From assembly GCA_050331455.1 (NCBI GenBank), contig JBHJGV010000020.1, positions 1-62,899 of the forward strand: a DNA stretch of 62,899 nt. The letters are read 5' to 3'. The position numbers were made by a program, and so were the translations under genes. Position 1 is the first letter of the stretch; each line of letters starts with the position of its first letter. This DNA comes from CAYUYV01 sp050331455. GTDB taxonomy: Bacteria; Pseudomonadota; Alphaproteobacteria; JAJFIK01. A model generated the notes under the pieces. That model saw nothing but the letters and a program-made list of their open reading frames with translations. It had not been told where the DNA came from and did no database searches. Positions 35,598 through 43,541 of this stretch are shown here, piece by piece.

Positions 35598-36592
35598 CGT
35601 CCGCCCATGACCACCCGGGCTGCGGATTCCGGCAGGTCCTGGCCGAAGCAGCGCTGAAAGAACTCCGCCACCGTCGGCCGCTCCAGCTCGTCGCATTTGT
35701 TGAGGAAGGTGAGCCGGAAGGAAAAGCCCATGTCGCCGCCGAAAATCTGGGCGTTTTCGGCCCAGGTGATCACGGTGCGCGGGCTCATGACGGTGGAAAT
35801 GTCGCCGGCCATGAAAGCGGCCCGCGTCAGATCCGCAACGCGCACCATGGAGGAGACCACTTCACGCCCCTCATTGGTGGCGTAGTCGGGGCATTTGGCG
35901 AGGACGATTTCCACCTCGTCGTCATGGGGCAGATAATTCAGCGTCGTGACGATGCTCCAACGGTCCATCTGGCCCTGGTTGATCTGCTGGGTGCCGTGAT
36001 AAAGGCCCGTCGTGTCGCCGAGGCCGATCGTGTTTGTCGTGGCGAACAGACGGAAAGCCACGTGGGGTTTGATCACCCGATTCTGATCGAGCAGCGTGAG
36101 CCGGCCCGAAACCTCCAGAACGCGCTGGATGACAAACATCACATCCGCCCGCGCGGCATCATACTCGTCGAACACGAGGGCCGTCGGATGTTGGAGGGCC
36201 CAGGGCAGGATGCCTTCGCGGAACTCCGTGATCTGCTTGCCGTCTTTAAGGACAATGGCGTCCTTACCGACCAGGTCGATCCGGCTGATGTGACTGTCAA
36301 GGTTAACACGGATTGTGGGCCAGTTCAGACGCGCCGCAACCTGTTCGATATGGGTCGATTTGCCCGTTCCGTGATACCCCTGGATCATCACGCGACGGTT
36401 GAATGCGAACCCCGCCAGGATCGCCAGGGTGGTCTCCCGATTAAAACGGTAGGTTGAATCCACATCGGGCACATAGTCGTTGCGGTCCGCAAAGGCCGGC
36501 ACCCGCATATCCACGTCAATGTCAAAGGCATCGCGGACCGTCACGAGTGTGTCGGGGTCTCGGGCCTCGAAGGCATTGTGCATATCGCTCAT
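35594..36592 (-). CDS. cobS: Aerobic cobaltochelatase subunit CobS
   Basis: 332 residues, AAA+ ATPase. Walker A is GYHGTGKST, Walker B is ALVFDEYDAARAD, and ATTNTIGLGDTTGLYHGTQQ is the family-specific segment. It is the first gene of the cobS-cobT operon. The downstream cobT ATG overlaps its stop. Confidence 0.97.
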   Translation of the reverse strand: MSDMHNAFEARDPDTLVTVRDAFDIDVDMRVPAFADRNDYVPDVDSTYRFNRETTLAILAGFAFNRRVMIQGYHGTGKSTHIEQVAARLNWPTIRVNLDSHISRIDLVGKDAIVLKDGKQITEFREGILPWALQHPTALVFDEYDAARADVMFVIQRVLEVSGRLTLLDQNRVIKPHVAFRLFATTNTIGLGDTTGLYHGTQQINQGQMDRWSIVTTLNYLPHDDEVEIVLAKCPDYATNEGREVVSSMVRVADLTRAAFMAGDISTVMSPRTVITWAENAQIFGGDMGFSFRLTFLNKCDELERPTVAEFFQRCFGQDLPESAARVVMGGR

Positions 36593-36729
36593 GAAATTGT
36601 CGGACTCTCTTGTCGTGACGCCGAAAAATCTGTCCTGAGTACAGCCTATCCGGCCAGTGATTCCAAGACGCCATGGCCGTCGGTCCCGGATCGGGGTGCC
36701 GGCTCAGGCGCGTGGTGCGGGGAACGGGA

Positions 36730-37422
36730 TCAACGGAAACCGGACGCCCTCAGGGTCTGGTAGGCCCGAATGACGCGGCGCAGGCTTTCTTCGGCGCCCC
36801 GGTCGCCGCCATTGGCATCCGGGTGGAAACGCTTAACCAGTTCCTTGTAACGGGCCTTGACCGCATCGGCATCGGCGGACTCGTCGAGGCCGAGATCGGT
36901 CAGGGAGGACCGCTGGAGGCGGGACAGCGTCCGTTTGCGGGCCGTGTCGTCCCCCGCCGCTTTGGGACCGCCCTCCCCGCCCTTGAAAAGGTTATAGGGG
37001 TCCTGAGCGCCCGGTCCGCTCGTCTTGCCGTTCCGGCCCGGTGTGTCGCGCCCCGGACGGAAACTGCGCCGCCGCCGCTCCGCTGCCAGTTCGTCCCGGC
37101 TCCAGCCATTGACGCCCATGGACCAGGTCGGCCGGTGGCCGGTGCTGGCCTCGGCCTGGAAGGCCGCGATTTCCTCGGCCGTCTTGCCGCGAAAATAGTC
37201 CCAGGCCTGATTGTGATCCCGGGCATGGGCCTGACAATACCAGCGATATTCGTTTGGACGGTCAGGCGCGGCGCGCACGCGACAGGCGCCGGCCGCCGTG
37301 CAGCCCTGCCACTCGCACGGGCGCGGCTTTTCCGGTTCCCGCCGCACGGATTTTTTTTCCGAGGCCGGCTTAACGCGAATGTCGAATCCGAATGGGGGCT
37401 TGTAGTCGAATGAGTCGGTCAT
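36730..37422 (-). CDS. J-domain (DnaJ-like) protein
   Basis: 230 residues from ATG 37422. The C-terminal J domain has the HPD motif (RYKELVKRFHPDANGGDRGA). The N-terminal part carries a Cys cluster (PCEWQGCTAAGACRV, then RWYCQAHARDHNQAWDYF) that could bind zinc. This two-part architecture is common next to bolA and cobST in alphaproteobacteria. It is probably a DnaK co-chaperone with an unknown client. It is divergent from bolA. Confidence 0.9.
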   Translation of the reverse strand: MTDSFDYKPPFGFDIRVKPASEKKSVRREPEKPRPCEWQGCTAAGACRVRAAPDRPNEYRWYCQAHARDHNQAWDYFRGKTAEEIAAFQAEASTGHRPTWSMGVNGWSRDELAAERRRRSFRPGRDTPGRNGKTSGPGAQDPYNLFKGGEGGPKAAGDDTARKRTLSRLQRSSLTDLGLDESADADAVKARYKELVKRFHPDANGGDRGAEESLRRVIRAYQTLRASGFR

Positions 37423-37506
37423 GGCCTGTGAGACTATGGTGCTGGCGGCGAGGACTGGCAATGCTAACACTCTTGGCCCATCGAACGGTAAAGGAGCGCG
37501 AGTGCC

Positions 37507-37800
37507 ATGGCGGCAAAAGAGGGAACGGTCTTGGCGGGCATGCAGGCCAAGCTGACGGCAGCTTTCACCCCCGATCATCTGGAAATCATCGACGAGTCCG
37601 ACCGCCACAAAGGCCATATGGGCGCGCGGCCCGGCGGGGAAACCCATTTTCGTGTGCTCATGACCTCGGCGGCCTTCGACGGATTGAGCCGTGTGGCCCG
37701 GCAACAGAAGGTCCACGCCGTTCTGGCCGAGGAACTGGCCGGCCCGGTGCATGCCCTGTCCATGCGGCTTCACACGCCGGACGAAGCCTCACAGGACTGA
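37507..37800 (+). CDS. bolA: BolA-family protein
   Basis: 97 residues, ATG 37507 with AAAGGAG upstream. The BolA fold includes FTPDHLEIIDESDRHKGHMG, ETHFRVLMTSAAFDGLSRVA and RQQKVHAVLAEEL, with the conserved SxxHxGH-like element (SDRHKGH). BolA proteins pair with monothiol glutaredoxins in Fe-S trafficking. It is divergent from the J-domain gene, with an 84-bp shared promoter region. Confidence 0.94.
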   Translation: MAAKEGTVLAGMQAKLTAAFTPDHLEIIDESDRHKGHMGARPGGETHFRVLMTSAAFDGLSRVARQQKVHAVLAEELAGPVHALSMRLHTPDEASQD

Positions 37801-37810
37801 CGAAAGCCGC

Positions 37811-39238
37811 CTATTTCGGGGCGTTGGTCGGGTGAATGGGGCGCGACGGGGTGTTGTTGCGCAAATGGGCCGGCGGAATGATGCGCAGAGCCGTGATCTG
37901 GTTGCGCCATCGCCGCAGCACTTCGAACGTGAAATCGTAAAACGTAAAAATCTGCCCGGTCGTGGGGATCATCCGGGCCTCATGGATCACGAGGCCCGCG
38001 ATGGTGGTCGCCTCCTCGTCGGGCAGACGCCAGTTCAAGGACCGGTTGAGGTCCCGGATCGGCACCCAGCCGTCCACATTATAGGACCCGTCGGGTTGCC
38101 GGCGCACGCCGGTCACTTTTTCGTCGTGCTCGTCCTGAATGTCTCCGACGATCTCCTCGATAATGTCCTCCAGGGTGATGAGGCCCATCAGGGTGCCGTA
38201 TTCGTCCACGACCAGGGCGAAATGCTCCCCGCGGTCGAGAAACGCGTCGAGCTGGGCCTGAAGGCCAGTCGTGTCCGGAATGAACCAGGGCTCGCGCATA
38301 ATGTCCTGGAAATCCACGTCCTCCGCCCGCCAGTTCACCCGCGCCATTTCCCGCAACAGGTCCTTCACATGGAGGATCCCGACGATGTTTTCCCAGTCGT
38401 CCCGGTACAGGGGAACGCGGGTGTGGGGCGCCTTCAGCACCTCGTCGACGATCACCTCCGGCGGCTGGGCCGCGTTGACCATCTTGATGCTCTTGCGGTG
38501 GATCATCACCTCGCTGACTTCCAGATCGCGCAGGTCCAGGACCGCACCCACCATGGTCAGGTCTTTGGTCTCACCGTCTTCGGCCGGCTCTTGATTCTGG
38601 GTCGCTTCGCCATTGCCGCCGGCCTCGCTGCGCATCTGGTCATGCAGATCGAGCGTGTCCCGCAATTCCTCGTGGACCGCCAGCACGGGATTGTGCGCAT
38701 CGATGCGGGCACCGAACAGGCGCAGCGTGGCGCGCACCAGCATCTGGACCACATGGACGAAGGGCGCAAGCAGGGTCACGAAGATCCGCAAGGGCAGGCT
38801 GACCGCCATGGCCATGTGGTTGGTGTGGAGGATGGCGTAGGTCTTGGGCAGGACTTCCGCGAAAATCAGCACCAGGAGCGTCATCACACCCGTGGCGATC
38901 GCCACACCGGCCTCGCCGAAAATCCGCAGGAACAGGCTGGTGGCGATGGCCGAGGCCAGGATGTTGACCAGATTGTTGCCGAGCAGGATGCCGCCGATGA
39001 GCCGCTCGCGATTGTCGATGAGTTGGAGTGCGCGGCCCGCCGCCGCCGATCCCTCGCTCTTGAACCGGTGGAGCCGGGCGGGCGAGGCGGCGGTCAGGGC
39101 CGTTTCGGAGCCGGAGAAGAAGCCCGAAAGCAATAACAGGAAGAAAATGGTCCCTAGGGAGACAAGGCTGTCCCATTCCATCAGGCGGGCCAGGGGGCCA
39201 TCGGCGGCGGTCATGTGAGCGAGCATGGGAACGGTCAT
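37811..39238 (-). CDS. CorC/HlyC (CNNM-type) transporter
   Basis: About 475 residues; ATG 39238 chosen, with ATG 39268 and 39226 as alternatives and no clear ribosome site. The N-terminal DUF21 membrane domain (TIFFLLLLSGFFSGSETALT, LGNNLVNILASAIATSL, MTLLVLIFAEVLPKTYAI) is followed by a CBS pair (VGILHVKDLLREM; ALVVDEYGTLMGLITLEDII) and a CorC_HlyC domain (DGSYNVDGWVPIRDLNRSL). Members are implicated in Mg or Co efflux. Confidence 0.92.
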   Translation of the reverse strand: MTVPMLAHMTAADGPLARLMEWDSLVSLGTIFFLLLLSGFFSGSETALTAASPARLHRFKSEGSAAAGRALQLIDNRERLIGGILLGNNLVNILASAIATSLFLRIFGEAGVAIATGVMTLLVLIFAEVLPKTYAILHTNHMAMAVSLPLRIFVTLLAPFVHVVQMLVRATLRLFGARIDAHNPVLAVHEELRDTLDLHDQMRSEAGGNGEATQNQEPAEDGETKDLTMVGAVLDLRDLEVSEVMIHRKSIKMVNAAQPPEVIVDEVLKAPHTRVPLYRDDWENIVGILHVKDLLREMARVNWRAEDVDFQDIMREPWFIPDTTGLQAQLDAFLDRGEHFALVVDEYGTLMGLITLEDIIEEIVGDIQDEHDEKVTGVRRQPDGSYNVDGWVPIRDLNRSLNWRLPDEEATTIAGLVIHEARMIPTTGQIFTFYDFTFEVLRRWRNQITALRIIPPAHLRNNTPSRPIHPTNAPK

Positions 39239-39370
39239 CCGAAGTGCTGAAAACGGGCACGCGCCCATTCCTTACATGGGAACGGGTACCGGGCCTTGCC
39301 AATGCGCCGGACTGTGACCTGCCGCGTCGCCGGCGTGAAGACCGCGGGATGATTTTCGGTCCAGCGCCCC

Positions 39371-40252
39371 TCAGGAGGGCGAGCGCCAGTGGCTGAGGTC
39401 CCGCCCCAACAGGCGCTCCAGGGCCGCGATATCGGGCTCGAACACCCCGTCGATCAGACGCTGCCGCACAACGGGATCGATCCGCTCCGGCGTGCCGCCG
39501 GACGGCAGGGCGCCGATGATGCGCCGGCGCAGGGCGCGTGAGGGCAGAACGGCCCGGTAAAGGGGGCGAAAGCGCTGGGAGGTGCGGAAGACAAGCCGGT
39601 TCAGCAGCGGAAAGGCCGCCTGCTCGGTGCGGTTGCTGTGGGTCTCCAACGGCAGGTCGTGGTGGGGCACGCCGAGAAAGGCCTGGAGCCGGGCCAGGGT
39701 GGCCGGCAGATCCGCGCGGAAATCGGTTTCGAACACGATCGTGAACAGCGCATCCCGGCCGAACCGTTCCACCCAGGGTGCCAGCTGGCGGGCATAGAAA
39801 CCGCGGTCCACATAGCTGAACTGCTCCCGCTCCAGCGGCCCTCGGGCGATCCGCTCCGCCTCCGCATCGAGGGCCCCATCGAAGGGCAGATCGTCATAAC
39901 CGCGATAGCGCATGTGGCGATAATGGGAGAAGGCCCGGTCAGCCGGATTGCGCAGCATGACGATCAGTTTGACCGACGGCCCCAGCAGAGCATGGACCCG
40001 GTCCGGCGCGTCGGGCGCATACATGTATTGCGGTGTGATCTCCCCCCGGAGTTGTTGGTTTTCCGCGTCCTGAAAGAAGCTTGCATACCAGCCGGGGCCC
40101 TTCGCGAAGGTCCCGTCGCTCGAAAAAAAGGACAGCTCCTTTTCCGGCGGCACGAAAATAGACGGGTGGCGGGCGAGCAGATCATGCAGGGTCGTGGTTC
40201 CGCATTTGGCGCCGCCGATGCCGAGAAAGGCCGGAAGAACTCTGTTCGTCAT
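39371..40252 (-). CDS. Sulfotransferase family protein
   Basis: 293 residues. The 5'-phosphosulfate loop is GIGGAKCGTTTLHDLLARHP and the 3'-phosphate site LRNPADRAFSHYRHM. It transfers sulfate from PAPS to an unknown acceptor. Its ATG overlaps the stop of the upstream acyltransferase (ATGA), so the two are coupled and may modify the same glycan or polysaccharide. Confidence 0.92.
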   Translation of the reverse strand: MTNRVLPAFLGIGGAKCGTTTLHDLLARHPSIFVPPEKELSFFSSDGTFAKGPGWYASFFQDAENQQLRGEITPQYMYAPDAPDRVHALLGPSVKLIVMLRNPADRAFSHYRHMRYRGYDDLPFDGALDAEAERIARGPLEREQFSYVDRGFYARQLAPWVERFGRDALFTIVFETDFRADLPATLARLQAFLGVPHHDLPLETHSNRTEQAAFPLLNRLVFRTSQRFRPLYRAVLPSRALRRRIIGALPSGGTPERIDPVVRQRLIDGVFEPDIAALERLLGRDLSHWRSPS

Positions 40253-40794
40253 CGGGCCGGCCCCTTTTGCCTTTCAAGATCCTCCGGGGCCTCGTCAAGG
40301 GATCGCTTGACCCGGCAGGGCACGCCGGCGGCCACCGTCCGCTCGGGGACGGAGCGCGTCACGACACTGCCGGCGGCAATCAGCGCTTTGTTCCCCACGC
40401 GGACACCGCCCAGCACAGTGGCATTCACACCGATCCAGGCTCCGGCCCCAATGGTGATGGGCCGGCTCAGACCCGCGCCCGCCGTCCGTGGACCCGCGGC
40501 ATCGATGGCGTGGGTTCCGGTCATCAAAACCACGCGGGTCGAGACATCCGCGTCCGCCCCGATCTCGATGGGCGCATCCCCGCCCACCAGAAGTGTTTCG
40601 TGCCCCAGAAAGGCCCGCGCGCCGATCCGCACCGGGCCCATGGTCTGAATCCGCACGCTGGATACGATCATGGCCGATGGATGGGCATCGACGCCGGCCC
40701 GCCGCCAGACCCAGGCTTTCAGCGGATAAAGCCGTGTGGGCGGCAGCAGGGCACAGAACGCATTGGCGAGATATCGGCGCATCGACAGCGTCAT
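40249..40794 (-). CDS. Hexapeptide-repeat acyltransferase
   Basis: 181 residues. Left-handed beta-helix repeats (VRIGARAFLGHETLLVGG, ITIGAGAWIGVNATVLGGVR, VGNKALIAAGSVVTRSVPE) with the end motif GVPCRVKR place it with maltose/galactoside O-acetyltransferases. The coupled sulfotransferase downstream suggests a shared surface-polysaccharide role; this is inference. Confidence 0.9.
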   Translation of the reverse strand: MTLSMRRYLANAFCALLPPTRLYPLKAWVWRRAGVDAHPSAMIVSSVRIQTMGPVRIGARAFLGHETLLVGGDAPIEIGADADVSTRVVLMTGTHAIDAAGPRTAGAGLSRPITIGAGAWIGVNATVLGGVRVGNKALIAAGSVVTRSVPERTVAAGVPCRVKRSLDEAPEDLERQKGPAR

Positions 40795-40948
40795 GGATCC
40801 TGCTTTCGGAGACCTTGCTTTTGGGGCAGGTCGGCAATTCGGACCAGCGCGCCGCCGGCAAACGGCGTGCTTGGGTATGGGTCCCTATATGACCTGTGCC
40901 CAAAGGTCCAGAGATACGCGTGAGAGGAGCACAGACCGGGGAAATGGG

Positions 40949-41122
40949 ATGGGCCGGGATCATTGCGTCCTGGACCTCACCCATGGCGCCATCGTCGAAA
41001 ACGATGGCTCGGGCACCGTGCACGGCGCCGGTTTCGACCGGGTGCATGACGGTACGGGCAAGGGCGAAGCGATTCCGGATGCGCGGGCCTTCGAAGTTCA
41101 GGACCCGGACGAGGCCTGGTGA
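40949..41122 (+). CDS. Possible small acidic protein (57 aa)
   Basis: ATG 40949, with a GGGGAA run just upstream, reads MGRDHCVLDLTHGAIVENDG to GSGTVHGAGFDRVH and ends DPDEAW. Third codon positions are mostly G or C, as in neighbouring genes, which supports coding. There is no recognisable family. The whole 361-bp gap 40795-41155 holds nothing else I can support. Confidence 0.4.
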   Translation: MGRDHCVLDLTHGAIVENDGSGTVHGAGFDRVHDGTGKGEAIPDARAFEVQDPDEAW

Positions 41123-41155
41123 TTCTTGTGGAGCAGTGCCAGACCCGCAGCCTTG

Positions 41156-42316
41156 CTAGGCACGGGTCCGGGCCAGGGCGGCCTGCCAGACGGCCAGGAC
41201 CTGCTCGACGGGAACCTCACCGGTCGCAAACGCATCGCCGATGGACCGGACAAGGATCAGCGTGAGCTTGCCGTCCCGCGCCTTCTTGTCCTTGGCCATG
41301 GCGGCCATCAGGGCGTCGGTGGACAGGGCCACCGGCAAAGCCGCGACATCCGTCGGCAAACCGGCCCGATGCACATGGGCCCGCAAACGCTCCGGAACCG
41401 ATGCGGGCGCATGCCCCAGGCGGACCGACAGCTCGCAGGCCAGAACCATGCCCACCGAAACGGCCTCGCCATGGAGCACCCGGCCGTCATAGCCCGCACA
41501 GGCCTCGATCGCATGGCCGAAGGTGTGGCCCAGATTGAGCAGCATACGGCGGCCGGCTTCCTTCTCGTCGGCCTCCACGATCTCGGCCTTCATTTCCACG
41601 CAGCGGCGCACGGCGCGGATCAGCACGCCGGGCTCGCGCGCCGTCAAGGACGCCCCATTGGCTTCGAGCCAATCGAAGAACACCCCATCGCCGAGGGCGC
41701 CATATTTGACGACTTCCGCGTAACCGGCGGCGTATTCCCGGTCGGAGAGAGTCGCCAGACTGTCCGTGTCCGCCAGCACGAGACGCGGCTGGTGGAAAGC
41801 GCCCACCAGGTTCTTGCCCGCCGCCAGATTGACACCCGTCTTTCCGCCAACGGATGAATCGACCTGGGCCAGGAGCGTGGTCGGGATCTGAATGAAACCG
41901 ATGCCCCGATGGAGAACGGCGGCGGCGAACCCCGTCAGATCGCCAATCACTCCGCCGCCGAAGGCAATGATCGTGTCGGACCGCTCAATGCCGTGGCCGA
42001 GCAGGGCGTCGCACAGCGCCTCAAGCTGGGTGAGGGATTTTGTGGCCTCGCCCTCGGGCAGCACGACAGTCTCATGGTCTATTTCGGCTGCGCCCAGACT
42101 GGCGGACAGGGCGGCGCCGTGCACGGACTGCACCATGCGGTCCGTCACGACGACGGTCTTCGGCCGCTTCAGGAGCGGGCGAATGCGCTCCCCGGCGCTG
42201 CCGATCAGGCCACCGCCGATGACCACGTTATAGGCGCCGCCGCCCGCCGCGACGCGGACCGTCTCGGGCTGTCCGGAAACCGGCGCGCTCCCGCTTTCGC
42301 GACCACTGTGTTCCAT
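41156..42316 (-). CDS. aroB: 3-Dehydroquinate synthase
   Basis: 386 residues. The NAD and metal-binding motifs are PEGEATKSLTQLEALCDALL, FGGGVIGDLTGFAAAVLHRG, IPTTLLAQVDSSVGGKTGVN, KYGALGDGVFFDWLE and LNLGHTFGHAIEA. Second step of the shikimate pathway. It follows aroK after about 54 bp on the same strand, the usual alphaproteobacterial arrangement. Confidence 0.97.
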   Translation of the reverse strand: MEHSGRESGSAPVSGQPETVRVAAGGGAYNVVIGGGLIGSAGERIRPLLKRPKTVVVTDRMVQSVHGAALSASLGAAEIDHETVVLPEGEATKSLTQLEALCDALLGHGIERSDTIIAFGGGVIGDLTGFAAAVLHRGIGFIQIPTTLLAQVDSSVGGKTGVNLAAGKNLVGAFHQPRLVLADTDSLATLSDREYAAGYAEVVKYGALGDGVFFDWLEANGASLTAREPGVLIRAVRRCVEMKAEIVEADEKEAGRRMLLNLGHTFGHAIEACAGYDGRVLHGEAVSVGMVLACELSVRLGHAPASVPERLRAHVHRAGLPTDVAALPVALSTDALMAAMAKDKKARDGKLTLILVRSIGDAFATGEVPVEQVLAVWQAALARTRA

Positions 42317-42370
42317 GGATGATCCCTTAGAAGACTTTGACGCCCCACCATCCGCACACCGCCGGACGTC

Positions 42371-42946
42371 TCACAGGACCGGCGCGCTTTGCGGGGCCTT
42401 GCGGCGCTGGAGAAACGCGTCGACTGCCGACAGAATGCGCCGCACGACCACGTCATGGGGGCCATCATCCGTGTCCACCATGACATCCGCCTCGGCATAA
42501 AGGGGCGCCCGCTCATCGAGCAGGCGCCGCATGATGGCCGCCGGATCGCCGTTGCGCAGCAAAGGCCGTGTGTCCCGGCGCGACACACGGCGCACCAGGA
42601 GATCGAGATCGGCCCGCAGCCAGATCGACACGGCCTTGCCCCGGATCAGGGCCCGGGTGCGATCCTGGACGAAGGCCCCCCCGCCGGTGGCGAGCACATG
42701 GGGCGGATCGTTCAGCAGGCGTTCGATGACCCGGCGCTCGCCGTCGCGGAAATAGGACTCGCCGAAGGTCGAAAAGATATCCGGGATGGGACAGCCGGCA
42801 GCCACTTCGATTTCCACATCGGAATCCTTGAAGGGCATGTCGAGCGTATGGGCGAGGCGCCGACCCACGGTCGTCTTGCCGGCCCCCATCAGACCCACCA
42901 AAACGAGGGTCTGGGACCGAAGCCGCCGAAGCTGTTCAGGCGACAT
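42371..42946 (-). CDS. aroK: Shikimate kinase
   Basis: 191 residues from ATG 42946. GTG 42973, with GGGAGAGG upstream, is a reasonable alternative that adds nine residues. P-loop GLMGAGKTTVGRRLA, shikimate-binding DSDVEIE and FRDGERRVIE, the Walker-B-like LATGGGAF and the lid RRDTRPLL are all present. First gene of aroK-aroB. Confidence 0.96.
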   Translation of the reverse strand: MSPEQLRRLRSQTLVLVGLMGAGKTTVGRRLAHTLDMPFKDSDVEIEVAAGCPIPDIFSTFGESYFRDGERRVIERLLNDPPHVLATGGGAFVQDRTRALIRGKAVSIWLRADLDLLVRRVSRRDTRPLLRNGDPAAIMRRLLDERAPLYAEADVMVDTDDGPHDVVVRRILSAVDAFLQRRKAPQSAPVL

Positions 42947-42973
42947 CAATCCGGATCCTCGAGACCCACTCAC

Positions 42974-43397
42974 GCATCCTCTCCCTTCATGCCCGGCTGG
43001 CAGCCCGGCTGACAGCATAGCCAGCGGGACGCCCCTTTTGGCGGGCCGCTCATTCAGCGCCCGGGCGAATGAACCGCGCCACAGTATCCATGCCTGTCCC
43101 ATAATCCGTTCTTGCGGAACGGCTGGTCAATCATCCGCCGCCCAGGCGGGTGCGGAACCCGGTCGGGCAGGTGTGGCGGGCGCCGGTGAGCCGTCGTTTG
43201 TCTGTCCACTTCGCGGCGAAATCGCGGCAGGCGGCGCGGCCCCTTGCCGGGTCTCAGTTTGGACGTATTCGTTGGGTCTACGAGACCATGTGCTCCGCAC
43301 AGCCGATGGGCAGACGGATCGGTGCGGACCGAGCCTTTGAACGGGCGCGCCGAGGCGGATATGGAGCGGGCGGGACAGGCAATCGAGAGGCGGTCTG
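42974..43397. other. Divergent intergenic region
   Basis: 424 bp between aroK (minus) and the small ORF at 43398 (plus). It should hold both promoters. Short overlapping frames here lack homology and I call no gene. Confidence 0.45.
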
Positions 43398-43541
43398 ATG
43401 GTTCGATTTTTCCTGGTGATCCTTATAATCGGTGTTCTGCTGGCCGGACTTCTGGGCTGGCTTTGGTATGTGGCCGAGTCCCTGGAAACGCCTTCGGAAC
43501 CGGCCGAAAAGGTCATCCCCTATGACCCGCCGCGCAATTGA
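43398..43541 (+). CDS. Small single-TM protein (47 aa)
   Basis: ATG 43398 after GAGAGGCGGTCTG. The sequence MVRFFLVILIIGVLLAGLLG continues WLWYVAESLETPSEPAEKVI and ends PYDPPRN. One clear TM with a short soluble tail. Its last 20 bases overlap the start of the next gene (43522) in another frame, which argues for translational coupling. Family not recognised. Confidence 0.65.
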   Translation: MVRFFLVILIIGVLLAGLLGWLWYVAESLETPSEPAEKVIPYDPPRN

